Shown piece by piece: positions 27,617-37,181 of a stretch of 64,000 nt of DNA. Under the pieces are notes generated by a model. The model ran no database searches and had not been told where the DNA came from. It worked only from the letters and a program-made list of their open reading frames with translations. Within the stretch, counting starts at the first letter, position 1; every line of letters starts with the position of its first letter. Both the position numbers and the translations under genes were made by a program. The DNA is from Paenibacillus nuruki (lineage in GTDB: Bacteria > Bacillota > Bacilli > Paenibacillales > Paenibacillaceae): contig NZ_MDER01000035.1 of assembly GCF_001721045.1 (NCBI RefSeq), forward strand, positions 110,162 to 174,161, read 5' to 3'.

Positions 27617-28134
27617 TCCAAAAGACCTTCCATCACATGAATCAGTACCTTTTTCTCTTCAACATTAATATCAAGCACCACATCATGAATATAAGGAATC
27701 AATACTTCTTCGCCTTTATCTGGACGAACGACCCATACATCATTAGCACCCGGTTTTAAAATATCTACAATCTTACCAATTTTGGTGCCTTCTTCTGTAA
27801 AGACTTCACAATCTAGAATTTCATGAAAATAAAATTCATCTTCTTCTAGCTCGATGATATCATCTTTAGAAACTTTTAATGTCCAACCTTTATATTTCTC
27901 TACTTCATTAATATTGCCAAATCCTTTAAAACGAACCACATACATATTTTTTTGCAAACGAGAACTTACGATTTCAACTTCAAGTTTATTCCCGTTTTCT
28001 TCATTAATCATCCAGAGTTTTTTGCCTTCAGCAAAACGAACTTCAGCAAAATCGGTATTCGGATATATTTTGAGTTCTCCGCGGATACCATGTGTATTTG
28101 CTACTTTACCTACAGTTAAAAATTGTTCAGTCAT
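27613..28134 (-). CDS. rimM: 16S rRNA processing/30S maturation factor RimM
   Basis: Binds S19 and helps 30S head maturation. N-terminal RimM beta barrel ([20 protein letters not shown]) and C-terminal PRC barrel ([40 protein letters not shown]). 173 residues. A terminator-like hairpin precedes it, and ylqD, present between khpA and rimM in B. subtilis, is missing. Confidence 0.97.
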   Translation of the reverse strand: MTEQFLTVGKVANTHGIRGELKIYPNTDFAEVRFAEGKKLWMINEENGNKLEVEIVSSRLQKNMYVVRFKGFGNINEVEKYKGWTLKVSKDDIIELEEDEFYFHEILDCEVFTEEGTKIGKIVDILKPGANDVWVVRPDKGEEVLIPYIHDVVLDINVEEKKVLIHVMEGLLE

Positions 28135-28189
28135 GTTATTCTCCTCTAACCTGTAATCTATATTTGATCGTATTTTGATTGAAAATGTA

Positions 28190-28226
28190 CGAAAAAGGGC
28201 TAGGACATCATCCTAACCCTCTTTCG
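28190..28226 (-). terminator. Terminator-like hairpin between khpA and rimM
   Basis: AGGGTTAGGA / TCCTAGCCCT on the minus strand with a five-base loop, then TTTTTCG. It starts within ten bases of the khpA stop and would split the ffh-rpsP-khpA part from rimM-trmD. Confidence 0.75.
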
Positions 28227-28233
28227 TATATTT

Positions 28234-28464
28234 TTAAGACATTATATCAACGGTCACCCGTTTATTAGTCTTGACTGCTGCTGATGTAACGACCGTGCGG
28301 AGAGCCTTGGCGATACGTCCTTGCTTGCCGATCACTTTACCAGCATCGTCCGGATGGACGCTAAGTTCGTATACGATCAAGTTCTCTTTTTCCACAACGT
28401 TCACTTTTACATCATCGGGATGATCCACGAGAGCTTTAGCAATAACCATTACTAATTGTTCCAT
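28234..28464 (-). CDS. khpA: KH-domain RNA-binding protein KhpA (YlqC)
   Basis: Single small KH domain with the RNA-binding loop GKQG in VIGKQGRIAKALRT. 76 residues, exactly the family size. Partner of KhpB/Jag in other Firmicutes, affecting cell elongation and RNA stability. Lies 22 bases after rpsP. Confidence 0.95.
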   Translation of the reverse strand: MEQLVMVIAKALVDHPDDVKVNVVEKENLIVYELSVHPDDAGKVIGKQGRIAKALRTVVTSAAVKTNKRVTVDIMS

Positions 28465-28486
28465 AGATACTCCTCCGAATCAGCAA

Positions 28487-28759
28487 TTATTTTTGCTGTT
28501 TAAGCTCATGAAACTTTTTCATAACGCCCGCTTTGCTAAGCAAGTTGCGAACGGTATCAGAAGCTTGTGCTCCTTGTTGAAGCCATTGAAGAGCTTTTTC
28601 CTCATCAATCTTAGTTACAGAAGGTTCTGCAACTGGATTATAAGTACCGATTTCTTCGATGAAACGGCCATCACGAGGGGACCGAGAATCGGAAACCACG
28701 ATACGATAGAAAGGCGCTTTATGAGCACCGATGCGTTTTAGACGAATACGTACTGCCAC
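28487..28759 (-). CDS. rpsP: 30S ribosomal protein S16
   Basis: [20 protein letters not shown] at the N-terminus and [19 protein letters not shown] are diagnostic. 90 residues. SD GGAGGTGAA before the ATG. Follows ffh by 55 bases in the standard order. Confidence 0.99.
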   Translation of the reverse strand: MAVRIRLKRIGAHKAPFYRIVVSDSRSPRDGRFIEEIGTYNPVAEPSVTKIDEEKALQWLQQGAQASDTVRNLLSKAGVMKKFHELKQQK

Positions 28760-28814
28760 GAAAATTCACCTCCTTCAAATTAGTTCAATAATATATACAT
28801 TGCATTTCCTAGGT

Positions 28815-30197
28815 TTAACGGAAAGGAAACTTCATTCCCTTGCCACCCATTTTTTGCATTTGTTTCATCATTTTATTGTTCTTGCCGCCGCCCTTAGGAT
28901 CCATCATATCCGAGAACTGCTTCATCATACGGCGCATTTCATCGAACTGCTTGATCAGACGGTTTACTTCTGCAACAGAAGTTCCGCTACCTGTAGCAAT
29001 CCGTTTACGACGACTATGATTGATTACCTCTGGATGTTGTTTCTCCTGAACAGTCATCGACTGAACAATTGCTTCAATACGTCCAACTTGCTTATCATCA
29101 ACTTGAAGATTTTGGTTTTTCATTTTTCCCATACCCGGAATCATGTCCATAATCTGATCAAGCGGTCCAAGCTTTTTCACTTGATCCATTTGCTCTAAGA
29201 AATCTTCGAATGTAAATTCGGCATTACGCATTTTGCGTTCCATTTCTTTTGCCTTATCTTCATCGATATTCATTTGAGCTTTTTCGATCAAGGATAACAT
29301 ATCACCCATACCTAGAATACGTGAAGCCATACGCTCCGGATGGAAAGCTTCCATTGCATCTAGCTTTTCACCAAGAGTGGTGAATTTGATCGGACAACCC
29401 GTTACGGCTTTGACAGACAATGCTGCACCACCACGAGTATCTCCATCAAGCTTAGTTAAGACTACACCTGTTAATTGCAATTGAGTGTTAAAGTTCTCGG
29501 CTACATTGACTGCATCCTGACCTGTCATCGCATCTACAACTAACAGAACTTCATCCGGATTCACTAATTCATGAATCTGGCGCAATTCGTCCATCAATTC
29601 TTCATCAATATGCAAGCGACCTGCTGTATCAATAATCACGTAATCATTATTGTTATTTTTGGCTTCTTGCAAAGCTTGACGAGCAATCTCAACTGGACTT
29701 GTCTGATCTCCCATTGTAAATACCGGTGTATTGATTTGCTCTCCCAGTACTTGCAACTGTTTGATCGCTGCCGGACGATAAATATCGCCTGCAACCAGTA
29801 AAGGACGATGATTTTGCTTTTGAAGCATTTTGGCTAGTTTACCAGAGGTTGTTGTTTTACCAGCACCTTGCAAACCGACCATCATAATAACGGTTGGTGA
29901 CTTCGCTGCTTTGGCAAGTTTGGACTGTGTTCCACCCATCAACTCGGTAAGCTCTTTATTAACAATGTCGATAATAACCATGCCTGGTGTGAAGCTTTCC
30001 ATCACATCTTTACCGACCGCTTTTTCTTTCACTTTGGAAATGAATTCTTTTACGACTTTGAAATTAACGTCTGCTTCAAGTAACGCTAACCGCACTTCGC
30101 GCATTGCTTCGTTTACATCTTCTTCAGATACTTTACCTTTACCACGAAGTTTGCTAAATACGTTTTGCAGTCGTGTTGTTAAGCTTTCAAATGCCAT
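28815..30197 (-). CDS. ffh: Signal recognition particle protein Ffh (SRP54)
   Basis: SRP GTPase that recognises signal sequences on nascent chains. N domain (about 1-85), G domain with GLQGAGKTTTSGKLA (P loop near 108), DTAGRLHIDE, TKLDGDTRGGAALS, and a Met-rich M domain (about 300-460) with MRRMMKQFSDMM and MKQMQKMGGKGMKF for signal peptide and RNA binding. 460 residues. Upstream ylxM is its usual partner. Confidence 0.98.
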   Translation of the reverse strand: MAFESLTTRLQNVFSKLRGKGKVSEEDVNEAMREVRLALLEADVNFKVVKEFISKVKEKAVGKDVMESFTPGMVIIDIVNKELTELMGGTQSKLAKAAKSPTVIMMVGLQGAGKTTTSGKLAKMLQKQNHRPLLVAGDIYRPAAIKQLQVLGEQINTPVFTMGDQTSPVEIARQALQEAKNNNNDYVIIDTAGRLHIDEELMDELRQIHELVNPDEVLLVVDAMTGQDAVNVAENFNTQLQLTGVVLTKLDGDTRGGAALSVKAVTGCPIKFTTLGEKLDAMEAFHPERMASRILGMGDMLSLIEKAQMNIDEDKAKEMERKMRNAEFTFEDFLEQMDQVKKLGPLDQIMDMIPGMGKMKNQNLQVDDKQVGRIEAIVQSMTVQEKQHPEVINHSRRKRIATGSGTSVAEVNRLIKQFDEMRRMMKQFSDMMDPKGGGKNNKMMKQMQKMGGKGMKFPFR

Positions 30198-30285
30198 GTG
30201 TCTTCACCTCCGTTTATTTCACGTTAAATAATATATGGTCTGTATATCTATATCGTACTTCTTTACATGTATAAGTATATATGAA

Positions 30286-30642
30286 TTAATCGTTGGCTTC
30301 CAAGCGCTCTACAATATCCATCATTTGCGATTGATATTCATGTGTCACTCCACTTGAAGACAATGTCGATTTGAGCTCTTCTAAATCACGCACACGGCGA
30401 TAATGCTTTTCCATCAGACCAAGCTTTTCTTCGTACATTTCTAATACTTGCTCTGCACGTTTAATATGCTCATACACCGCTTGTCGACTAATACTGAACT
30501 CTGCGGCGATCTCTCCTAGAGAGTAATCATCATGAAAATAGTATTTAAGGAACATCTGCTGTTTGTCTGTAAGTAGAAGCTCGTAGAAATCAAATAATGA
30601 ATTAATTCGGGTCGTTTTATCGAGCCGATTCTCTTGACTCAT
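30286..30642 (-). CDS. ylxM: SRP-associated helix-turn-helix protein YlxM
   Basis: Small HTH protein (UPF0122) encoded with ffh in Firmicutes; in streptococci it modulates SRP. Sigma-70 region-4-like HTH in LGEIAAEFSISRQAVYEHIK. I use ATG 30642 (MSQENRLDKTTR) with GGAGGGAG upstream; the longer TTG form covers the ribosome site. 118 residues. Confidence 0.93.
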   Translation of the reverse strand: MSQENRLDKTTRINSLFDFYELLLTDKQQMFLKYYFHDDYSLGEIAAEFSISRQAVYEHIKRAEQVLEMYEEKLGLMEKHYRRVRDLEELKSTLSSSGVTHEYQSQMMDIVERLEAND

Positions 30643-30704
30643 ATGGGGCACTCCCTCCGTCAAGGAAAAACACTTTACACCTCATCAACGTTCTATATCA
30701 TAGC

Positions 30705-30749
30705 AAAAAATAAAATAAGATGTCAAGCATAATTACTTAACATCTTATT
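30705..30749 (-). terminator. Terminator of the hemolysin-III family gene
   Basis: AATAAGATGT / ACATCTTATT arms (30714-30723, 30740-30749) with an AT-rich loop, then ATTTTTTG on the minus strand; it insulates the ylxM-ffh unit. Confidence 0.75.
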
Positions 30750-30820
30750 ACTTTTATAAATGAGCTTCAAATATCGATCATTTAAGCCCAAAATATGAAC
30801 TTTTTACGTCTATTTATCTA

Positions 30821-31471
30821 TTACAAATGAATCGGCAACACATAAAATAAAATCATAAAGAAATGCAAAATGCTACCTGCGAGTACAAACAGATGCCAAA
30901 CCGCATGATGAAAAGGAAATCCACGCCAAACGTAAAAGATCGTACCCAGCGTATACATTAATCCACCAATAGCAAGTAAAATAATGCCACCGCTTGCCAT
31001 ATTCGTTGTCAATGGTTCCCATGCGATAACAATTAACCATCCCATTAAGATATAGAAAATCGTCGACATAAATAGAAAACGTTTGACGAAGTATGCTTTA
31101 AACGCACATCCTAAAATGGCGATGCCCCATACGATTCCAAATATACTCCAACCCAGTGCCCCTTTAACAACAATTAACATCAAAGGTGTATATGTCCCTG
31201 CAATAAATAGATAAATGGCTGAATGATCAAAAATTTCAAATAAATCTTTGGCTTTGCCATCTCTGAATCCATGTACTAAGGTGGAACTGGTATACAACAA
31301 CAGCATGCTGACTCCATAAATCGTAAAGCTTACTACATGCCATGGTGTACCTTTAAGTACAGCAAAAACAATTAAAATAACTAATGCAGCAATACTAAGA
31401 GCAGCTCCTATACCATGAGTTACTGCATTTGCTACTTCTTCTTTACGGCTATACGTATGTGTGAGAGCCAT
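30821..31471 (-). CDS. Hemolysin III / PAQR-family membrane protein (YqfA/TrhA-like)
   Basis: Seven predicted membrane spans in 216 residues. Family residues include the early Glu in SRKEEVANAVTHGIGAALS, SSTLVHGF, FDHSAIYLFIAGTYTPLMLI and the C-terminal HHAVWHLFVLAGSILHFF, whose His residues with the N-terminal His/Asp are thought to bind a metal. Members have been linked to membrane energetics and fluidity rather than true hemolysis. Inserted between ftsY and ylxM, with its own terminator. Confidence 0.9.
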   Translation of the reverse strand: MALTHTYSRKEEVANAVTHGIGAALSIAALVILIVFAVLKGTPWHVVSFTIYGVSMLLLYTSSTLVHGFRDGKAKDLFEIFDHSAIYLFIAGTYTPLMLIVVKGALGWSIFGIVWGIAILGCAFKAYFVKRFLFMSTIFYILMGWLIVIAWEPLTTNMASGGIILLAIGGLMYTLGTIFYVWRGFPFHHAVWHLFVLAGSILHFFMILFYVLPIHL

Positions 31472-31573
31472 AAGTCACTTCCTTTCTTCGATCCAATCTT
31501 ATCCCTATGCTATATGATCTACTTGATGCTTAAATGTTATGTAAGTAACTCTAGATCGTATCTGATAACGAAA

Positions 31574-31631
31574 ATAAAAAGCAGTAGAAATCGGATAAGA
31601 GTTATCTCATTTCCGTTTGATTTCTACTGCT
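31574..31631 (-). terminator. Terminator of ftsY
   Basis: Perfect 13-base stem AGCAGTAGAAATC (31580-31592) / GATTTCTACTGCT (31619-31631) with TTTTTA after it on the minus strand. Confidence 0.88.
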
Positions 31632-31677
31632 ATTATAACTCAGTTCTGTATGAAGATGCTACTTTGGCAATCTGGCC

Positions 31678-32685
31678 CTACTCTTTGGAATCCGTCTTTT
31701 CAGCTTCTTCCTCTTCTTGAATCAATCCTGCAAATAAAGCATGAACAAACTGTTCACTATCAAACGGCTGTAAGTCATCAATCTTCTCGCCTAGACCTAC
31801 AAATTTAACCGGTAAGTCTAATTCTTGACGAATGGCTACCACGATTCCACCTTTAGCGGTTCCATCTAATTTGGTCAATACCAGTCCCGTTACGCCACTT
31901 TTCTCACCGAATAGTTTGGCTTGGCTTAGTGCATTTTGACCTGTTGTCGCATCAAGTACCATCAGTACTTCGTGCGGAGCATCTGGAATTTCACGTTGAA
32001 TTACACGGAAGATTTTGTTCAACTCATCCATTAGATTGCTTTTATTCTGTAAACGTCCTGCGGTGTCGCATAACAATACGTCTGCTCCACGCTGCTTAGC
32101 TGCGCGTACAGCATCATACATCACTGCTGCTGGGTCAGAGCCTGATTGTTGCTTAATCACTTCTACGCCTGCACGTTGGCCCCATACTTCTAATTGCTCA
32201 ATAGCTCCTGCTCGGAATGTATCTCCTGCGGCAAGCAACACTTTTTTACCTTCTTGTTTGAAACGGTGTGCCATTTTACCAATTGTTGTTGTTTTACCTA
32301 CACCATTGACACCTACAAATAAAATAACTGTAATGCCACCTTGTTGCATATTTAAGCCTGTATTTTCGTTTCCACGAAGTAAGCCCGTTAACTTCTCAGA
32401 TAATACAGGTTGTAGTTCAGCAGCATCTTCGATTCGGCGAATACGAACTTCTTCACGAAGATCATCAATAAGCTCCATCACTGTATTTACGCCTACATCA
32501 GCGCCGATAAGAATTTCTTCTAATTCTTCATAGAACTCTTCATCAATTTTTTTGCGACGAATTACAAGGTCTGATACTTTTTCAACAAACCCTTTACGTG
32601 TTTTTTCCAAACCATCGCGGAACTGTTTAGTTACTGTTTCTGTTTTTGTAGAAATGCTGTCTTTTAACTTTTTAAAAAAGCTCAT
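31678..32685 (-). CDS. ftsY: Signal recognition particle receptor FtsY
   Basis: Membrane-bound SRP receptor GTPase. N domain then G domain: GVNGVGKTTTIGKMAHRF, DTAGRLQNKSNLMDEL, TKLDGTAKGGIVV and GLGEKIDDLQPFD. Only a short basic N-terminus (MSFFKKLKDSIST) rather than the acidic A domain of E. coli, as in other Firmicutes. I use ATG 32685, with TGGAGGAA upstream; 335 residues. Confidence 0.97.
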   Translation of the reverse strand: MSFFKKLKDSISTKTETVTKQFRDGLEKTRKGFVEKVSDLVIRRKKIDEEFYEELEEILIGADVGVNTVMELIDDLREEVRIRRIEDAAELQPVLSEKLTGLLRGNENTGLNMQQGGITVILFVGVNGVGKTTTIGKMAHRFKQEGKKVLLAAGDTFRAGAIEQLEVWGQRAGVEVIKQQSGSDPAAVMYDAVRAAKQRGADVLLCDTAGRLQNKSNLMDELNKIFRVIQREIPDAPHEVLMVLDATTGQNALSQAKLFGEKSGVTGLVLTKLDGTAKGGIVVAIRQELDLPVKFVGLGEKIDDLQPFDSEQFVHALFAGLIQEEEEAEKTDSKE

Positions 32686-32747
32686 GAGATTCCTCCAGAT
32701 GATCAATTATATATAGTCCATAATAAGCCTATCAAAATGTAAATAGA

Positions 32748-35700
32748 TTAAGCGATATCTGCTTCTTCATCGTCCAATTTAACAGAAACCAGCTTCGAGA
32801 CGCCGCCTTCTTCCATCGTGACTCCATATAGCACATCAGCTTCTTCCATAGTGCCTTTGCGATGAGTCACTACGATAAACTGTGTTAATCCTGAAAACTC
32901 TCTTAGATACTGTGCAAACCGCACTACGTTCGCTTCATCCAGTGCCGCTTCTACTTCATCGAGTACACAGAACGGTACAGGTTTAACTTGTAAAATGGCA
33001 AATAACAATGCCATCGCTGTTAATGCTCGTTCGCCACCAGAAAGCAATTGTAGATTTTGCAACTTTTTACCCGGTGGTTGGGCGACAATATCAATTCCTG
33101 TTTCAAGCATGCGTTCAGGATCGATCAATACCAAGTCTGCACGACCTCCACCAAACAACTTACTAAATACCGTACCAAATTGACCACGAATCGCATCAAA
33201 TGTGACTTTGAAGCGTTTGGACATTTCTTCATCCATTTCGCGAATGACTTGATATAGTGTTGTTTTGGCTTCGACTAGATCGTTTTGTTGAAGCGTCAAA
33301 AATTCATAACGTTCATTCACACGTTGATATTCTTCGATCGCTCCTAGATTTACTTCACCCAGATCCATGATTTTGGATTTCAGATGACGCACTTCTTTTT
33401 CAGCCACTTCAATATCTTCTGGTAATTCATAATCTCTTTTTGCCATTTCGTAAGTGAGTTCGTAATCTTCACGCAATTTGGCTAAAATATTTTCAAGTTC
33501 TACATCCAAGCGATTGACTTGAATTTCTATTTTGCGCAATTCATCTTCAACAGTTTTGAGTTCGTTACGCTGTTCGCGTGTTTCGTTTTCTTCCAGTTCT
33601 AACTTTTGTTGAAGTCGTATTCGTTCTGCACGTTTCAATTCAAGTTGTTCACTGGTTTCTGTACGTTTACGGCGTAGACGTTCCAAATCAGTACGTTGCT
33701 TCGTTTGTTCACGCTCATTTTTTTCCAAATCTTTAAGAATAACAGCCAGTTGTTCTCGATTGCTCTCCAACTCTTGACCATAATCTTGTGATTCTTCCTG
33801 TGAACGGGATAATTGTTCTTCTAGCGAGAAGATTTCTTGACTCAGTTTACCTTCACGAATTTTGAGATCAGTTACTTTTTCTTGCAACTGTTCTTTAGCA
33901 GACTCATTCGATTTACGCATTTTTTCTGCATTTTGGATACTATCTTGAATCGCTTGCTCTTGCTTTTGCAATTCAATTAGTTTCTGTTCTGCATCTTTAC
34001 GAGCTTTGGCAATCCCTGCAAGTTCTTCAGTATAGCTACTTGTCTCTTGTCCATACAATTCATATTGTTCATTCACATGACGTAACTCATGCTCGATTTG
34101 TTTGAGTTCGCTTGCGACCTGTTGTTCTTCTGTACGCTTACGATCCCCATCCGCTCGCAATTGATCCAGTCGATGTTCATGATCTTGCAGACGCTTCTGC
34201 ACATCAATAATTTCTTTTTGCAGACGTTTCACTTGAGACTCGCTTTCAGTGATCTCATTTCCCAACTGATCCAATTGGCGTTTACGTCCAAGTAAATTAT
34301 TATTCTTTTTGTGCTGACTACCCCCGGTCATCGATCCACCTGCGTTGACAACATCGCCCTCAAGCGTCACGATCCGGTAACGGTATCCTAATTTGCCTGC
34401 GATACGGTTGGCTTGCTCTAATGTCTCTGCAATGACTACACTGCCGATCAGACTACCGACTATCGATGCATAACGCTCATCATAGCCGACCAGTTCAGCA
34501 CCAATCCCGACAAAACCTTCTGCACTTTCAGCAAGTCGTTTGTCATTATCCTGCATTTTGCGTGGACGAATAACATCAAGAGGTAAAAATGTAGCTCTAC
34601 CTAATTGACGTTGCTTCAAAAATGCTATCGCTTTACGCGATACTTCTTCATTTTCCATCACCACATGCTGTACTGAAGCACCCAGCGCCGTTTCCATTGC
34701 CAGTTCTAATTTCTCAGGCACGGTGATGAGTTCGGCTACAGCCCCATGTACTCCGTGCAGTTGTGAGTTGCGTGAAGCTTTGAGCACTTCTTTAACGCCC
34801 AGCATAAAGCCTTCAAAGTCTTCTTGCATTTCCTGCATCGTATCCCGGCGAGACACTAATGCTTCACGACGTTGCTCCCATTTGCGAATAGCTGTCTGCA
34901 TTTCTTCGCCAGACTTCTGTAACTTATGCAATTGCTCACTATGTTGAATATAATCAACACGCACTTTAGCAATTTCTTTGGCTAACTTATCAGTCTGTAG
35001 GGCAGAAGCAGCTTTGCTATCTTCGAGACGTTTTTTCTCGGCTTTCCATTTACCAGATTCACTTTCTGCTCGTACCATACGGCGTTGTGTATTCTCGGTC
35101 TGCTGATCTGCGTACCGAATTTCATTACGAGCTTGTGCCATCGTATTCATCAGTTCTAGCAATTCGCCTTTCAAGCTTTCTTCCTGATGTTGTCCGATAC
35201 CACCATTAATCTGGATCAGGCTATTTTCTTCTTGAGTGATATTTTGTTGTAGCTCTTGCAATTGCTTCGTTAAGGTAGCGAACTTGGTCTGTAATTGTTG
35301 GCTTTCTCCTGTACGCTGACTGGTACGTTCTTCACTACGTTCCAAAGCTACACCTAATTGCTTTTGATTTTGCTCTAAATTTAGACGGCGTTCTTTGAGT
35401 AATTCACCCAGACCTTCTGATTTCTCCGTCTGCTCGCTATATTGAAGCAGTAATCCTTGTAGTTGCTCTACAGCTTCTTCTGCTTCACGAAGAGCACCAC
35501 GTTCACTTTCAAGCTTCTCATCATGACCGGATACAACACTTGCTAACTTTTGCTGTACTTTTTCCAGTTCAGCCATTTTGGCACTTGCTGTACTCCATGC
35601 GGTATGAATCCGTTCGATACCATGAACATAGAGCGATATTTCTTTATGTTTAAGCTCTTCTTTGAGTTCTTTGAAATGAATCGCTTTGGTAGATTGTTCT

Positions 35701-36317
35701 TTTAGGGGTTCAATCTGATCTTCTAATTCATGTACAAGATCATAGATACGTAACAAATTCTGCTCGGTATCATCTAATTTACGAACCGCATCTTTTTTAC
35801 GAGACTTGTATTTCACAATTCCAGATGCTTCTTCAAAAATACCCCGACGATCTTCCGAACGAGTACTTAGTATTTCTTCGATACGTCCTTGCCCGATAAT
35901 CGAATAAGCTTCTTTCCCTATCCCTGTATCCATAAACAGCTCAGTAATATCTTTTAGACGACAAGATTGTTTGTTGATCAAATATTCGCTATCTCCACTA
36001 CGGTGTACACGGCGCGTAATCGTAACTTCGCCAAAATCGAGTGGTAGCGTCTGATCTTCATTATCAAGTGTAAGCGACACTTCTGAATAACTTACTGCCT
36101 TCCGACTATCACTACCTGCAAAAATAATATCTTCCATTTTGCCACCACGAAGAGACTTGGCACTTTGCTCACCAAGCACCCAGCGGATCCCGTCAGATAT
36201 ATTGCTTTTACCGCTACCGTTTGGTCCGACAACGGCGGTAATACCTTTCACAAATTCCATTTCTGTCTTATCCGCAAAAGATTTAAATCCTGCTAATTCT
36301 ATTCTTTTCAGGAACAT
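32748..36317 (-). CDS. smc: Chromosome segregation protein SMC
   Basis: Condensin ATPase that organises and separates origins with ScpA/ScpB. N-terminal head with Walker A VVGPNGSGKSNISDGI (about 32-39), two long coiled coils (roughly 170-500 and 670-1020), a hinge around 510-665 (RIVTLEGDVVNAGGSMTGGS), and the C-terminal head with signature LSGGERALTAMALLFAI and Walker B PFCVLDEVEAALDEANV. 1189 residues, normal and intact. Order rnc-smc-ftsY as in Bacillus. Confidence 0.99.
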   Translation of the reverse strand: MFLKRIELAGFKSFADKTEMEFVKGITAVVGPNGSGKSNISDGIRWVLGEQSAKSLRGGKMEDIIFAGSDSRKAVSYSEVSLTLDNEDQTLPLDFGEVTITRRVHRSGDSEYLINKQSCRLKDITELFMDTGIGKEAYSIIGQGRIEEILSTRSEDRRGIFEEASGIVKYKSRKKDAVRKLDDTEQNLLRIYDLVHELEDQIEPLKEQSTKAIHFKELKEELKHKEISLYVHGIERIHTAWSTASAKMAELEKVQQKLASVVSGHDEKLESERGALREAEEAVEQLQGLLLQYSEQTEKSEGLGELLKERRLNLEQNQKQLGVALERSEERTSQRTGESQQLQTKFATLTKQLQELQQNITQEENSLIQINGGIGQHQEESLKGELLELMNTMAQARNEIRYADQQTENTQRRMVRAESESGKWKAEKKRLEDSKAASALQTDKLAKEIAKVRVDYIQHSEQLHKLQKSGEEMQTAIRKWEQRREALVSRRDTMQEMQEDFEGFMLGVKEVLKASRNSQLHGVHGAVAELITVPEKLELAMETALGASVQHVVMENEEVSRKAIAFLKQRQLGRATFLPLDVIRPRKMQDNDKRLAESAEGFVGIGAELVGYDERYASIVGSLIGSVVIAETLEQANRIAGKLGYRYRIVTLEGDVVNAGGSMTGGSQHKKNNNLLGRKRQLDQLGNEITESESQVKRLQKEIIDVQKRLQDHEHRLDQLRADGDRKRTEEQQVASELKQIEHELRHVNEQYELYGQETSSYTEELAGIAKARKDAEQKLIELQKQEQAIQDSIQNAEKMRKSNESAKEQLQEKVTDLKIREGKLSQEIFSLEEQLSRSQEESQDYGQELESNREQLAVILKDLEKNEREQTKQRTDLERLRRKRTETSEQLELKRAERIRLQQKLELEENETREQRNELKTVEDELRKIEIQVNRLDVELENILAKLREDYELTYEMAKRDYELPEDIEVAEKEVRHLKSKIMDLGEVNLGAIEEYQRVNERYEFLTLQQNDLVEAKTTLYQVIREMDEEMSKRFKVTFDAIRGQFGTVFSKLFGGGRADLVLIDPERMLETGIDIVAQPPGKKLQNLQLLSGGERALTAMALLFAILQVKPVPFCVLDEVEAALDEANVVRFAQYLREFSGLTQFIVVTHRKGTMEEADVLYGVTMEEGGVSKLVSVKLDDEEADIA

Positions 36318-36377
36318 AGTTCGTTGTTCACCTCTACTGCTATTGTAGCATAATTACCTGCTGCTTCATCAATGGAA

Positions 36378-36443
36378 AAAGAGCAAAAAGCGGTCGATGC
36401 CTCTTGATTCACGCAAGCTGGCTGTGACTGCTCTTTGCTCTTT
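36378..36443 (-). terminator. Large inverted repeat/terminator between rnc and smc
   Basis: 18-base arms (36378-36395 and 36426-36443) pairing at 16 of 18 positions, with CTCTTTTTCC at the distal end on the minus strand. It lies 35 bases past the rnc stop. RNase III cuts long RNA stems like this, so autoregulatory cleavage is also conceivable. Confidence 0.65.
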
Positions 36444-36476
36444 GTTTGTCCTGTAATTGTCAGAAAAGAGAACGGT

Positions 36477-37169
36477 TTATTTCAACTTCAACCGATTCAA
36501 TGCCGCGGCAGCTGCCCGTTGCTCTGCTTCTTTTTTAGAACGCCCGGCTCCCTGACCTAAACTCTCTTCTCCCATACATACTTCCGAGACAAACTCCCGC
36601 TCATGTGCAGGGCCTTTCTCTTCAATAATACGATACTCCAGTACTCCCATATTGTGATGCTGAGTTAACTCCTGAAGCTCGGTCTTGAAGTCCATCATCT
36701 GGAACTGCCCACCTGGAGAAATGCCTGAGAATACATGTGCGTTTAGAAAAGACTTCACAGCTTCTAAGCCTTGGTCCAGATATAATGCTCCAATAAAAGA
36801 TTCAAAAACATCAGCGAGCAGTGCTGGACGCTGACGTCCGCCTGTCAATTCTTCTCCCTTGCCAAGCAAAACGTATCTGCCAAAGTCGAGCGCTTCCGCA
36901 AACTTCACCAACGAAGGCTCGCATACAATCGCTGCACGCAACTTCGTAAGTTCACCTTCAGGACGCTCAGGATATGCATTGTACAGGTACTCCGACACTG
37001 TCAATTCCAAAACCGCATCACCCAAAAATTCCAAACGTTCATTGTCTTGATGTTGACTAAAACGATGTTCGTTCACATACGAAGCATGTGTGAACGCCTG
37101 TTTGAGCAATTGACGGTTTTGAAATTGGATTTGAATTTGCTGTTGTAGCTGTTTCACATCTCCGTTCAA
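36477..37169 (-). CDS. rnc: Ribonuclease III
   Basis: Double-strand RNA endonuclease for rRNA and mRNA processing. Catalytic domain with [14 protein letters not shown] (about 40-53) and the second acidic cluster [17 protein letters not shown]-terminal dsRNA-binding domain with [12 protein letters not shown] and [14 protein letters not shown]. 230 residues. Start is TTG at 37169, chosen for AAGGAG eight bases upstream. It lies 12 bases after fabF. Confidence 0.97.
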   Translation of the reverse strand: MNGDVKQLQQQIQIQFQNRQLLKQAFTHASYVNEHRFSQHQDNERLEFLGDAVLELTVSEYLYNAYPERPEGELTKLRAAIVCEPSLVKFAEALDFGRYVLLGKGEELTGGRQRPALLADVFESFIGALYLDQGLEAVKSFLNAHVFSGISPGGQFQMMDFKTELQELTQHHNMGVLEYRIIEEKGPAHEREFVSEVCMGEESLGQGAGRSKKEAEQRAAAAALNRLKLK

Positions 37170-37181
37170 GAAACTGACTCC

